Positions 33,340 to 42,079 of a stretch of 64,000 nucleotides of DNA are shown here, in pieces; position 1 is the stretch's first letter, and every line of letters starts with the position of its first letter. Under the pieces are notes generated by a model, which was not told the DNA's origin, made no database searches, and saw only the letters and a list, made by a program, of their open reading frames with translations. The position numbers and the translations under genes are program-made. The stretch spans positions 52,494 to 116,493 of the forward strand of contig JAQBOM010000022.1 in assembly GCA_028288025.1 (NCBI GenBank), written 5' to 3'. Source of the DNA: Mucilaginibacter sp. (GTDB lineage Bacteria > Bacteroidota > Bacteroidia > Sphingobacteriales > Sphingobacteriaceae).

Positions 33340-35772
33340 TTAGTATATCGGCGGAAATTTTTTGGGATCAGCATCACTCATTAAACTGTATACAGCTTCA
33401 ATAATATCGTCCTCGGAGGGCTTGCTGAAATAATCGCCGTCGGAACCGTAAGGCGGACGGTGTTCTTTGGCACAAAGTGTTTTTGGCTGCGCGTCAAGCG
33501 AATAATAGCCTTTCTGCACTTCGAGTATATTTTGTAAAATATAAGCCGACGCGCCACCCGGCACGTCTTCATCAACGATCAGCAATTTGCTGGTTTTCTT
33601 TAACGACTTTCCGCTGATGTTATCCAGATCGAACGGATATAGGGTTTGCGGGTCTATTATTTCAATCTGGATGCCCATTTTCTCCAGCTCTACTGCGGCT
33701 TCCATCACAATGCGAAGGGTTGAGCCATAGGATACAACAGTAACATCGGCGCCCTCTCTTAGCAGCTCCGCTTTCCCCAATGGCACGGTAAATTCACCTA
33801 CGTTGGCAGGCAGGCGTTCTTTCAGGCGATATCCGTTTAAGCACTCAATAACAAGTGCCGGCTCGTCGCTCCTCAGCAGAGTATTGTACATGCCAGCCGC
33901 CTGTGTCATGTCTCTGGGTACGCAAATATGCAGCCCACGCATCGAACTTAATATCAGCCCCAGCGGTGAACCTGAATGCCAAACGCCCTCCAGCCGGTGC
34001 CCGCGTGTGCGGACAATAAGCGGCGCCTTCTGCCCGCCCTTGGTGCGATAGCTTAGCGTGGCCAGGTCGTCGCTTAGTACGTTTAGTGAATATAAAATAT
34101 AATCGAGATATTGGATCTCGGCTATGGGTTTTAATCCGCGCATGGCCAGGCCGAGGCCTTGTCCTATAATAGTAGCCTCACGTATTCCGGTGTCGGTTAA
34201 ACGAAGATCGCCGTATTTAAGCTGCAGCCCGGCAAATCCCTGATTTACGTCGCCGATAGCGCCAACGTCTTCACCAAAGGCGACGATGCTTTTATCGCGC
34301 TCAAAGTTGGCATCGAAACAAGCGTTTAACAATTCGCGGCCATCCAGCATACGGGCATCTTCATCATATTGTACCGGGACCTGTTGCACCCTATACGGCG
34401 ATTGCGGCGTCTCTGTAAACAGGTTGGAATTAAAACGTGCCGCGTTTTTTATTTGCTCATCACTAAGCCAATTGATCAGCACCTTTTTGGCTGATGAATT
34501 ATCCTTCACCGTAAGGCGCAGCGCTTTTCTCGCGGCGGTAAATACATCCTTGCGGCCCGGGTCGGAGCATTCGCGCAATCCGCTTACTATAGTTAGTAAC
34601 CTATCTTTCGCCGTCACATCCTTCGCCAATTCTTCAATCAGTTGGGCCGCTTCATTTAATTCGGTTTTTATTTCTTCGCCGAGCTGATTCCATACGGATC
34701 GCTGGCATTCACGAACATATTTTTTAGCAGTTGTTTCCAGCTCATCCATTTCGGCCCCGGTGGCGATAGCCGACGCGATCATCCATTTGCGCATCTGAAG
34801 CAGGCAATCGTGCTCCTCTTCCCAGGCCAGCCTTTCCTTTGATTTATAGCGTTCGTGCGATCCTGAAGTGGAGTGGCCCTGGGGCTGTGTCATTTCATTT
34901 ACATGGATCAAAACCGGCACATGCTCTTCACGACAAAGGGCAATGGCCCGTTCGTAAGTTTCGCAAAGTGCCACATAATCCCAGCCCCGCACTTTAAATA
35001 TTTCGTAGCCGTTTGTTCCCTTTTCGCGCTGGAAGCCTTTTAATATTTCCGATATATCTTCTTTGGTGGTTTGCAGTTTAGCCGGGACAGAAATCGCATA
35101 CGCATCGTCCCAAACAGAAATGGCCATTGGTACCTGCAACACGCCTGCGGCGTTCAGCGTTTCAAAAAACAACCCTTCGGATGTCGAGCCGTTACCAATC
35201 GTACCAAAAGCAACCTCGTTCCCGTTAACCGAGAAGTTGCTGAGATATTCAAGTTCTTTATTTTGGCGGTACAATTTAGAAGCATAAGCCAGGCCGAGCA
35301 GGCGGGGCATGTGTCCGCCCGTAGGCGAAATATCGGCGGAACAGTTCATGGTTTCGGCCTGGTTTACCCAGCTCCCGTCCTCATTCACAAATCGTGTAGC
35401 ATAGTGGCAGTTCATTTGCCTTCCGGCGGATGCCGGGTCCTTCTCCACATCGGGGTAAGCATATAGCTGTGCGAAGAATTCCGGCAGGTTGCTCATACCG
35501 GTAGCGAACATAAACGTTTGGTCGCGGTAATAGCCTGCCCGCCAGTCGCCCTTGCGGAATGCCTTGGCCATAGCCAGCTGGGCAACTTCCTTACCGTCGC
35601 CAAATATCCCGAATTTTGCCTTACCCGTCAGTACCTCTCTGCGCCCGATCAAACTCGCCTGCCGGCTTTCAAAACCGATGCGATAATCGTTGAGCACTAT
35701 TTTCTTAAAATCTTCAAAACTGAGCTCGGCTGCATTAAAGTTAACCGTAGCGTGTATTGCAGTTTCGGGCAT
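33340..35772 (-). CDS. Fused alpha/beta E1 of a 2-oxoacid dehydrogenase
   Basis: The 810-residue protein joins a TPP-binding alpha part (about residues 1-400) and a beta part (about 480-810, from DARMLDGRELLNACFDANFE) of the branched-chain/pyruvate dehydrogenase E1 type, and would decarboxylate a 2-oxoacid and pass the acyl group to a lipoyl E2. The beta part has AFGEDVGAIGDVNQG and RTRGHRLEGVWHSGSPLG. In the alpha part the TPP motif is unusual: GNG at residues 193-195 and DD at 222-223, instead of GDG and NN. A second, shorter fused E1 with a more usual motif lies at 49480. No E2 or E3 gene is adjacent. Confidence 0.88.
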   Translation of the reverse strand: MPETAIHATVNFNAAELSFEDFKKIVLNDYRIGFESRQASLIGRREVLTGKAKFGIFGDGKEVAQLAMAKAFRKGDWRAGYYRDQTFMFATGMSNLPEFFAQLYAYPDVEKDPASAGRQMNCHYATRFVNEDGSWVNQAETMNCSADISPTGGHMPRLLGLAYASKLYRQNKELEYLSNFSVNGNEVAFGTIGNGSTSEGLFFETLNAAGVLQVPMAISVWDDAYAISVPAKLQTTKEDISEILKGFQREKGTNGYEIFKVRGWDYVALCETYERAIALCREEHVPVLIHVNEMTQPQGHSTSGSHERYKSKERLAWEEEHDCLLQMRKWMIASAIATGAEMDELETTAKKYVRECQRSVWNQLGEEIKTELNEAAQLIEELAKDVTAKDRLLTIVSGLRECSDPGRKDVFTAARKALRLTVKDNSSAKKVLINWLSDEQIKNAARFNSNLFTETPQSPYRVQQVPVQYDEDARMLDGRELLNACFDANFERDKSIVAFGEDVGAIGDVNQGFAGLQLKYGDLRLTDTGIREATIIGQGLGLAMRGLKPIAEIQYLDYILYSLNVLSDDLATLSYRTKGGQKAPLIVRTRGHRLEGVWHSGSPLGLILSSMRGLHICVPRDMTQAAGMYNTLLRSDEPALVIECLNGYRLKERLPANVGEFTVPLGKAELLREGADVTVVSYGSTLRIVMEAAVELEKMGIQIEIIDPQTLYPFDLDNISGKSLKKTSKLLIVDEDVPGGASAYILQNILEVQKGYYSLDAQPKTLCAKEHRPPYGSDGDYFSKPSEDDIIEAVYSLMSDADPKKFPPIY

Positions 35773-35883
35773 ATAAAATTTTGATTAGCGGGTAAAATTA
35801 TAAAATTCTATTCTGTTATTTGCAATTATCACGTATAAAACATCCCGGCAAAGCGAATAGTTTTTTAATTACGTTAAACCTTT

Positions 35884-35891
35884 TATATTTG
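35884..35891 (+). promoter_or_regulatory. -7 promoter box of the DUF1573 gene
   Basis: TATATTTG is an exact match to the Bacteroidota -7 consensus TAnnTTTG and ends 20 bases before the ATG of the DUF1573 gene. A clear -33 TTTG at the right distance is not visible. Confidence 0.45.
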
Positions 35892-35911
35892 TATTCGTTA
35901 AACGACTATAT

Positions 35912-36313
35912 ATGAAAAAAATATTAATGATTTGCGCAGTGGTTTTAGGCTTTGCCTTTACTGCATCGGCACAAGATAGCGAAAAAGCCGACTTTAAATT
36001 CAACGAAGAAAAGCACGATTTCGGTAAGATACCGCAAGGTACACCAGTTACAACCGTGTTTGAGTTTACCAACATTGGTAAGGAGCCTTTGATATTAACG
36101 GAAGTGAAGCCAACTTGTGGCTGTACCATTGCCGATTATACCAAAACTCCAGTAAAAAGCGGAGAAAAAGGTTTGATCAAAATAACCTATAATGCTGCTG
36201 TTGCCGCGCCGTTTAATAAGACGATAGTGGTAACATCAAACGCTAAAACGCCACAAAAATATTTAAATATTGTCGGCGAGGTAGTAGCCAAGCCAGCGGC
36301 AAGCAGCCGATAG
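35912..36313 (+). CDS. DUF1573 secreted protein
   Basis: A 133-residue protein with a signal peptide (MICAVVLGFAFTASAQ) and one Ig-like DUF1573 domain: FNEEKHDFGKIPQGTPVTTV, FEFTNIGKEPLILTEVKPTC and GCTIADYTKTPVKSGEKG are classic for this family. These are common periplasmic proteins of Bacteroidota with no defined function. It is a single gene with its own promoter box and terminator. Confidence 0.85.
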   Translation: MKKILMICAVVLGFAFTASAQDSEKADFKFNEEKHDFGKIPQGTPVTTVFEFTNIGKEPLILTEVKPTCGCTIADYTKTPVKSGEKGLIKITYNAAVAAPFNKTIVVTSNAKTPQKYLNIVGEVVAKPAASSR

Positions 36314-36335
36314 GCAACCAAATTTAAAGATTTTT

Positions 36336-36364
36336 AAAAAGACACGGTAATTCGTGTCTTTTTT
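36336..36364 (+). terminator. Intrinsic terminator of the DUF1573 gene
   Basis: AAAAAGACACG (36336-36346) and CGTGTCTTTTTT (36353-36364) form an 11-base stem with a six-base loop and a T-run, 23 bases after the stop codon. Confidence 0.8.
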
Positions 36365-36370
36365 GTTTTA

Positions 36371-36455
36371 GTCACCCTGAGTGGTGAGTTTTTGAAAACT
36401 CTCAAGACGAAATGATACCTTCGTTTTGTTCGAGAACAAAAATGTAATGGGTAAC
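36371..36455. repeat. REP-like element with two hairpins
   Basis: After GTCACCCTGAG come two hairpins: GAGTTTT-TG-AAAACTC (36386-36401) and TTTTGTTC-GA-GAACAAAA (36424-36441), then GGGTAACCCTC. The GTCACCCTGAG start resembles dispersed intergenic repeats common in Bacteroidota. It is separate from the terminator before it. Confidence 0.45.
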
Positions 36456-36526
36456 CCTCAATTTCTGGCTCTGATCTCAGGCTTCCGACCTCACTTCCCA
36501 ACTTTCGGACTTTCCGACTAATTCCT

Positions 36527-36534
36527 TAATTTTG
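36527..36534 (+). promoter_or_regulatory. -7 promoter box directly before the aminotransferase start
   Basis: TAATTTTG matches the TAnnTTTG consensus and ends only 4 bases before the ATG at 36539. If used, transcription would begin at or just beside the start codon, giving a leaderless or nearly leaderless mRNA. Confidence 0.4.
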
Positions 36535-36538
36535 CGCC

Positions 36539-37765
36539 ATGCCAAAAATTTCGCACAAAGGGCAGCAAATGCCCGCATCGCCTATTCGTAAATTAACGCC
36601 CTACGCCGATAAGGCTAAACTCGCCGGCAAAAAGGTTTATCACTTAAATATTGGCCAGCCGGATATTGAAACGCCGGAAGGCATGCTGAATGCCATTAAA
36701 AATATTGACTTCAAGGTGTGGGCCTATACTGCATCAGAAGGGACGTTGACCTATCGTAAAAAACTGACTGAATATTATAACAAGTTGGGTTACAACATCA
36801 GTCCCGAAAATATTATTGTAACTACCGGTGGCTCAGAAGCAATAACCATATCGATGATGGCCTGCCTTGACCCGGGCGATGAAGTGATCATTCCCGAGCC
36901 GTTTTATGCCAACTACAACGGCTTTGCCTGCCAGAGTGATATTGTGGTGAAACCAATATTGTCGTTTATAGAGAATGGTTTTGCGTTGCCGCCGATAGCA
37001 GAATTTGAAAAGCTTATTACGCCAAAAACAAAGGCCATTATCATTTGCAACCCCAACAATCCGACAGGCTACTTATACTCAAAAGAAGAACTCGAGGCAT
37101 TAAAAGAATTGGCGCTGAAATATGACCTGTACCTGTTTTCGGATGAGGCTTACCGCGAATTTTGTTATGATGGCCGCAGCTTTATTTCACCGATGCACCT
37201 GGCCGGGCTCGAGGAAAACGTAATTGTGATGGATACCGTGAGCAAGCGGTACAGCGCCTGCGGGGCAAGGCTCGGCTGCCTGATCACAAAAAATAAGGCC
37301 GTATTAGCAGCAGGCTTAAAATTTGCCCAGGCCCGTTTGAGTCCCGGAATGGTGGAGCAGATAGCCGGTGAAGCTGCCGTTGATACACCGGACAGCTACT
37401 TTGAAGCGGTGAACAAAGAATATACTGCCCGCCGCGATACCCTTGTAAATGCATTAAACCACATGGATGGCGTTTTTTGTCCAAATCCCGGCGGCGCATT
37501 TTACGTGGTGGCGCAACTGCCGATCGATAATGCCGATAAATTTTGCCAGTGGATGCTCGAAACCTTCAGCTACAATAACCAAACCGTAATGATGGCCCCG
37601 GCTACAGGCTTTTACAGCACCAAAGGCGCAGGCCTTAACGAAGTTCGTATGGCATACGTTTTGAATAATGATGATCTGCAGAAAGCCATGGTTTGCCTTG
37701 ATGAAGCGTTGAAGGTTTACCCGGGAAGGAAAGTAGGCAGTGAGCAGTTTGCCGTGGGCAGGTAG
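36539..37765 (+). CDS. Pyridoxal phosphate-dependent class I/II aminotransferase
   Basis: A 408-residue fold-type I aminotransferase. It has VYHLNIGQPDIETPEGML at the N-terminus, the cofactor motif VTTGGSEAI, the aspartate/tyrosine region IICNPNNPTGYLYS and LFSDEAYREFCYD, and the PLP-binding lysine in VMDTVSKRYSACGARLG. The substrate (probably aspartate or another amino acid) cannot be decided. The last ten residues or so (VGSEQFAVGR) are encoded by a copy of an intergenic repeat that continues downstream, so the C-terminal tail may be an accidental extension. Confidence 0.9.
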   Translation: MPKISHKGQQMPASPIRKLTPYADKAKLAGKKVYHLNIGQPDIETPEGMLNAIKNIDFKVWAYTASEGTLTYRKKLTEYYNKLGYNISPENIIVTTGGSEAITISMMACLDPGDEVIIPEPFYANYNGFACQSDIVVKPILSFIENGFALPPIAEFEKLITPKTKAIIICNPNNPTGYLYSKEELEALKELALKYDLYLFSDEAYREFCYDGRSFISPMHLAGLEENVIVMDTVSKRYSACGARLGCLITKNKAVLAAGLKFAQARLSPGMVEQIAGEAAVDTPDSYFEAVNKEYTARRDTLVNALNHMDGVFCPNPGGAFYVVAQLPIDNADKFCQWMLETFSYNNQTVMMAPATGFYSTKGAGLNEVRMAYVLNNDDLQKAMVCLDEALKVYPGRKVGSEQFAVGR

Positions 37766-37904
37766 TTCTGTTTGCGGTTTTTAGTTTGCCGTCGGCGGTA
37801 AGATAAAAGCACACCGCAAACCGACAACTGCAAACTTTTCCATACCTTTGTATTCTTATCAAAGTTCAACTGCAAACTGCCTACTGGCAACTGCAAACTC
37901 AAAA
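37736..37904. repeat. CTGCAAACTGCC-type intergenic repeats between the aminotransferase and ssrA
   Basis: This stretch is made of short related units in both orientations, such as GCAGTTTGCCG, TTTGCGGTTTT, CGACAACTGCAAACT, AACTGCAAACTGCC and GGCAACTGCAAACT. Similar units occur at 57518-57615 between tag and the AhpD-like gene. They run into the 3' end of the aminotransferase gene. Confidence 0.5.
37843..37850 (+). promoter_or_regulatory. Possible -7 promoter box of ssrA
   Basis: TACCTTTG matches TAnnTTTG and lies 57 bases before the mature 5' end of tmRNA, so the precursor would carry a short leader to be removed, presumably by RNase P. No good -33 box is visible. Confidence 0.35.
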
Positions 37905-37906
37905 AT

Positions 37907-38272
37907 GGGGTCGACCGGAATTGACAGGATGGAGATAAGTAAGTAAGCATGCAGCGCGTTGGGTGAATTAGCGCTTAAATCTGAACGCTCAAACTTCAAA
38001 TGGCGAAAATAACTACGCCTTAGCTGCTTAATTTAGAATTTAGCTAGCTTTTGTCCCGCCGGTTTTCCGTTTCATCGGGCCGGCATCAGGGGCATCGAAA
38101 GATGAAACTGGTCCCGACTGCGGTGTGCTGTCGGGACGAGATAAAGCACCTACGGAAGACGGTACAGGCAAGCAGCTGGCCTTCCCCTTCCCGACAATTT
38201 AATAGATGCTAAGCACGTAGAAAGCTTACCTTATACCATGTTTGGACGAGGGTTCGAATCCCTCCGGCTCCA
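37907..38272 (+). ncRNA. ssrA: Transfer-messenger RNA (tmRNA)
   Basis: The 366-base RNA rescues stalled ribosomes together with SmpB. The 5' end GGGGTCG pairs with CGGCTCC at the 3' end, keeping the G3-U70 wobble recognised by alanyl-tRNA synthetase. A T arm with TTCGAAT (38248-38264) and an unencoded CCA complete the tRNA-like part. The tag frame at 38002-38031 reads GENNYALAA and stop, the usual Bacteroidota-type degradation tag with the ALAA end. A terminator follows after 6 bases. Confidence 0.95.
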
Positions 38273-38278
38273 CTTTTT

Positions 38279-38313
38279 AAAAAGCCTTCAGATTAATTTC
38301 TGAGGGCTTTTTT
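38279..38313 (+). terminator. Intrinsic terminator of ssrA
   Basis: AAAAAGCCTTCAGA pairs with TCTGAGGGCTTTTT (one G-T pair) over a six-base loop, followed by T. It lies just after the tmRNA 3' end. Confidence 0.85.
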
Positions 38314-38532
38314 GTTTGCGGGGTAGTCGGAGACGACATGTTCATCCGAAATTGGAAACTTCGAATTGCGAGGTATTTTCTCGGCATTTTGATTTTATAG
38401 AAGATAACCTATATTGTGTCAATCTTGTTCAGGGCAGGGATAAGGAATAATTTCGGGATGTTTAATTTTCGAAATCATTTCTCTCCAAATTTCTATTAAA
38501 TTGTTTACTAAAAGCGTTATTGCTTTTAAGTT

Positions 38533-39177
38533 TTAGTGTAAAAGATCTTCAAGCATAACTGTCGCTTCTGCGCTGGTTAATGATAGATTACTGCCGGTTC
38601 CGTCTGTCGGGTATAATGTACAGGAAAAGGTCAACTTAATTTTTAAGCTTTCGTGAATTCCAAGTTGTGCCGGCACGGGGGTAATCGCTAAAACGTTTGC
38701 ACTGCTGACTGCTTGCGCCCCGATGCTGGAGTATTGTTTACCCGTAGCATCGGTATAATATATGGCTATCGCCTTGGTCCCCGCAGTAAAACTGCTGCTT
38801 GCCGCGTAAACCCAGGCTCCGATATTTACAAAACTATTAAAATAGGCGGGCACATCCTGGCTTAGATCAGCACGGAAAGTTCGGAACTCGACACCTAACT
38901 GCGGCGTCAATCCCGTAGCGGCCGACAACAATGCGGTGAGTCCCCCGGTATTAATGCCCTGGTATAATGAAGTGTTGGAGGAGGACCCGGTATAGTAACC
39001 CGGAGAGCCATCCAGGGCTGCCTGCCATGTTAATGCATGTCCGTTTAATGTTCCTTTAAAATAATAGGCCGCGGTTATAGTTGTTGACACGCTTTTAGGG
39101 CTTGTATTACTTTTTTTACATGAGGTAAAAAATAATACAGCTATAACAAAACTTAATGTAACATTTAATACTCTCAT
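38533..39177 (-). CDS. Lipoprotein of unknown function
   Basis: The 214-residue protein has a lipoprotein signal with LFFTSC followed by KKS, then a Ser/Thr-rich mature part with YYFKGTLNGHALTWQAA, reminiscent of small surface lipoproteins near DUF6252 types. No catalytic motif is visible. It is probably attached to the outer membrane. It stands alone between ssrA and a VOC protein. Confidence 0.7.
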   Translation of the reverse strand: MRVLNVTLSFVIAVLFFTSCKKSNTSPKSVSTTITAAYYFKGTLNGHALTWQAALDGSPGYYTGSSSNTSLYQGINTGGLTALLSAATGLTPQLGVEFRTFRADLSQDVPAYFNSFVNIGAWVYAASSSFTAGTKAIAIYYTDATGKQYSSIGAQAVSSANVLAITPVPAQLGIHESLKIKLTFSCTLYPTDGTGSNLSLTSAEATVMLEDLLH

Positions 39178-39340
39178 TGTGATAAGGGTGTTGGTTTAAT
39201 TTTATTACGTAAAATACAACCGATGGGTTACGTTCGATTGATGCCGCCGATGCGCAATTTGCTGGTTGCAACACCACAAAGGCGAGAGACACATCGCTAT
39301 ATCGGAATAAAAACGCCTATGCTGCCGCACTATCCTGCTC

Positions 39341-39721
39341 CTAATCATCCTTTGGTTCCCAAAGCTCAATAATGTTGCCTTCCGGGTCGAGCACGTGCAC
39401 AAATTTGCCGTAGTCATATTCCGCTATTTCGTCAACGATAGTCACATTGTCCTTTTTTAGCTCATCAACCAGTGCAACGAGGTTTTCTACCCGGTAATTG
39501 ATCATAAAGGGTTTTGCCGACGGATTGAAATATTGGGTATCCTGCGGAAATGCACACCAGGATGTCGATCCCTTTTTCGACGGATCATCAGCTTGCAGCC
39601 ACTCAAACGTAGTTCCGTATTCACTGGTTACCAATCCTAGATTTTTGGCATACCAGTCGTTCATGCCTTTCGGGTCATTGCATTTAAAAAATACACCGCC
39701 CAGGCCCGTTACTTTTTTCAT
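39341..39721 (-). CDS. VOC family (glyoxalase/bleomycin resistance-like) protein
   Basis: The 126-residue protein has two beta-alpha-beta-beta-beta modules: VTGLGGVFFKCNDPKGMNDW (with YAKNLGL following) and FMINYRVENLVALVDELK, ending with FVHVLDPEGNIIELWEP. The final GNIIELWE is the classic VOC end with a metal-ligand glutamate. Substrate unknown. It is 23 bases downstream of a DUF4199 gene on the same strand. Confidence 0.85.
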   Translation of the reverse strand: MKKVTGLGGVFFKCNDPKGMNDWYAKNLGLVTSEYGTTFEWLQADDPSKKGSTSWCAFPQDTQYFNPSAKPFMINYRVENLVALVDELKKDNVTIVDEIAEYDYGKFVHVLDPEGNIIELWEPKDD

Positions 39722-39744
39722 ATTTAATTAGTTCTAATTGTAAT

Positions 39745-40284
39745 TTATGCGTTTACCGCAGTCGGTTTAGATTTATTTTTAAGTATAAGCGCAGCGATCA
39801 ACGATATCACGATGCCAACCGGCACAATTTCTAAATAGGTGAACATTGCCCTAAAGGCGGGGCTTGTTCTGTATTTTTCCATCGTTGCTGCCATTTCAGC
39901 TGTTTGCTTTTGTATAACCGCGGCGCTTGCTCCGCTCGCTTTCAATTCGGCCAATACCTGGGCTTGATATTTTTCACCGAAGTCGGGAAGGAAATAGCTG
40001 TAGTCTATCATCCATATAATAACATAAACTGTAGATGCAATAAGTGTTATCAAAAGCCCTATTTTAAGCGCTTTCAAAAAAGTAATTATGCCGCCGTTGT
40101 AATTATCCCGGTAGTTTTTTACTGCTACAAAAATGAGCGAAAAGGCTAGTATCATAGATGCATAGCCAAAAACCATCCGCGTATTTAAGCTCAAGCTATC
40201 GCTCAATACGCCTTCGCCAACAACGCCCCATGATGCGGCTACTATTCCGCCAATAAGCCCGCAAGCCCAAATGTTTTTTTTCAT
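39745..40284 (-). CDS. DUF4199 membrane protein
   Basis: The 179-residue protein has four membrane helices (about residues 6-22, 34-55, 70-92 and 145-166) and the KNYRDNYNGGIITFLKALKI segment typical of DUF4199 in Bacteroidota. The loop between helices 3 and 4 is long and charged. Function unknown. It precedes the VOC gene and may be co-transcribed with it. Confidence 0.8.
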   Translation of the reverse strand: MKKNIWACGLIGGIVAASWGVVGEGVLSDSLSLNTRMVFGYASMILAFSLIFVAVKNYRDNYNGGIITFLKALKIGLLITLIASTVYVIIWMIDYSYFLPDFGEKYQAQVLAELKASGASAAVIQKQTAEMAATMEKYRTSPAFRAMFTYLEIVPVGIVISLIAALILKNKSKPTAVNA

Positions 40285-40403
40285 TGTTTTTTTAATTAAG
40301 TTTTAATCCTGTCCAAAATTGCAGTAACGGGTTATGTTCCGGGTCATAACTTTTGGGTGATTTTAAAAAAAAAGGCAATTATCATACTAAAGAATGATGC
40401 ATA

Positions 40404-40871
40404 TCAAGGTATCAATCCTAATCTTTTTGCCATCTCAATAGCCTGCGTACGGCGTTCTACTTCCATCTTTAAAAACAGGTTGGATGTATGTGTTTTTATG
40501 GTGTTTAATGATACGAACAATCGTTCGGCAATTTGTTGATTGCTTAAACCATTGGCTATTAATTGCAGAACTTCCAGTTCGCGGGTACTTAAATGCAGGC
40601 GATCCAGCTCATTCTTGTTTAAGACAAAGTCGGCATTGGCTAGGACCTGCGTTTCAATTATCACCGTTTTTACCTTTGGATTTATTAGTTTTATGGCAAT
40701 CCATATACCCAGGCCGGTGAAAAAAATGGCTATGGCACCGGCATAAATTTCAAAAGCGTGGTCGATAATAATAAAGCGCCATTCCAGCCATTTTAATAAC
40801 AGCAGTAACAGGGCGAGGGACACACCATATAGTATGTTCTGCTTGTTCTTTGTTAATACCCCGGGGGCCAT
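40404..40871 (-). CDS. Membrane-anchored LuxR-type transcriptional regulator
   Basis: Two membrane helices (about residues 13-26 and 42-62) are followed by a short linker and a LuxR/GerE helix-turn-helix: LSTRELEVLQLIANGLSNQQ, IAERLFVSLNTIKTHTSNLF and LKM. There is no receiver or other sensor domain. At 155 residues it is a minimal membrane-bound regulator, a type known in Bacteroidota but with unclear signals. Confidence 0.85.
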   Translation of the reverse strand: MAPGVLTKNKQNILYGVSLALLLLLLKWLEWRFIIIDHAFEIYAGAIAIFFTGLGIWIAIKLINPKVKTVIIETQVLANADFVLNKNELDRLHLSTRELEVLQLIANGLSNQQIAERLFVSLNTIKTHTSNLFLKMEVERRTQAIEMAKRLGLIP

Positions 40872-41298
40872 TGGTGCATTTGTATTATATTTAAAAATAA
40901 AAGTTTTATGTGGATAACGGAGAAAATACTTTACCGATAACCACGATTAACGCAATAAGCCGGATTTGGCCGACGCACAATTTGTTGGGTGATAACATAA
41001 CAAGGCTAAGAAACTGCCCGCGATAGCATGTGGGGGCTGCTTTGTTTAAATGGAACTGGTGGTTTGAAAACCGGGCAAAAGGGTTCGAACTTCTCTTGAC
41101 CGGGGGCTTGCGCTCTGACTATGCGAACGAAAAACCATCTCTTAAACAGAGCGTAGCGAAGTGAAAAATCACCCCGCCCCACTTAATTGGCATCAAAACC
41201 CAATAAAAATCAGCAAATCAGATGACAGCAAACGTTTGTCGTTGACATACAACAAGCAGGGTGAAAGGGTTTATTCAGCAACGATTTTTACCATATAG
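40872..41298. other. Gap without a supported gene
   Basis: A 427-base gap. I see no protein-coding gene or strong hairpin. One perfect DnaA box (TGTGGATAA on plus, TTATCCACA on minus) occurs at 40909-40917; a single box is not evidence for an origin. A 23-base stretch at 40969-40991 resembles one at 39246-39268 (19 of 23 bases), perhaps a decayed repeat. Confidence 0.4.
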
Positions 41299-41757
41299 TC
41301 ACAACAAATCGTAATCTGCCTCAGTCATAGCATTGTAGAATACCACGTGAGTTGGAAATTCAGCTATGATCTGGTAGTTGAGTTTCCCTGGCTGACGTTT
41401 AAGGGAGATATGCACCGGTGTGATCTGATCATGGGGTTTTTCGTCAATATCATCCACTGTCAATTCTCTTTCAAACCCCTTGCGGGGCTTTAATTCTTTA
41501 AGATTGATAAACCCTCCCGTAATTATTCCGAAACCCCGGCCTTTTTTATTACCCGGATACATACCTATACTCTTATCGTTGATGATAAAAAGGGTGCATA
41601 CGGCCGTGAATTTATCAGGCTTCCGGATGCTGCCATTTCCGGCTTTTATTACATTGGCTTTTTGCAGTATTACAAAGTCGGTATATGGCACTGTAGCCTG
41701 CGCCATTGTGTTAATGGATACGCCGGCGATAACGATTAATAAGTAAATAAATTTCAT
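41299..41757 (-). CDS. Secreted protein of unknown function
   Basis: The 152-residue protein has a signal peptide (LLIVIAGVSINTMAQA) and a beta-rich mature part with an odd conserved-looking centre, NKKGRGFGIITGGFINLKEL. I recognise no family. It stands alone, with gaps over 300 bases on both sides, suggesting it has its own promoter. Confidence 0.6.
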   Translation of the reverse strand: MKFIYLLIVIAGVSINTMAQATVPYTDFVILQKANVIKAGNGSIRKPDKFTAVCTLFIINDKSIGMYPGNKKGRGFGIITGGFINLKELKPRKGFERELTVDDIDEKPHDQITPVHISLKRQPGKLNYQIIAEFPTHVVFYNAMTEADYDLL

Positions 41758-42079
41758 ACGTTGGATATTGGTTTAAGGTGCGTAAAAAAAATATATACGT
41801 GGCTATCGATGTAAAACAACTAATAGATATAATGCTAAAGATAATAAAAAGTAGGAAGCTATGCGCTTATTATATTCGGCCCCGCGGTGCTTTGACTAAA
41901 ATTATTAAATGGGTATGGGCGCGGAAACCAAACAGGCCAACCGACTGTACCGGCCTGTGTCTTAGATTGATAACAACGATAAAAATTTGCTTATCTGCAG
42001 AGTTAATGTTATTTTTAGAAAAAAAAGGTAGTCGTCGAAAAACCTTTAAAGAGTAGACCCTCAATTAATTTAACGTAAA
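41758..42079. other. Gap upstream of the 42-46 kb gene run
   Basis: A 322-base gap between divergent genes. Open frames here (for example on plus from GTG 41778) have no recognisable features and I do not call them genes. It should contain the promoter of the five-gene run starting at 42080, but I found no exact TAnnTTTG box. Confidence 0.3.

Noticed and set aside
40909..40917. Perfect DnaA box TTATCCACA as a sign of an origin
   Set aside because: A single box with no cluster, no dnaA gene and no AT-rich unwinding element; chance is sufficient.
41778..42056. 92-codon open frame from GTG on the plus strand
   Set aside because: Non-ATG start, lysine/arginine-rich random-looking protein and no recognisable features; more likely non-coding upstream DNA of the 42-46 kb gene run.
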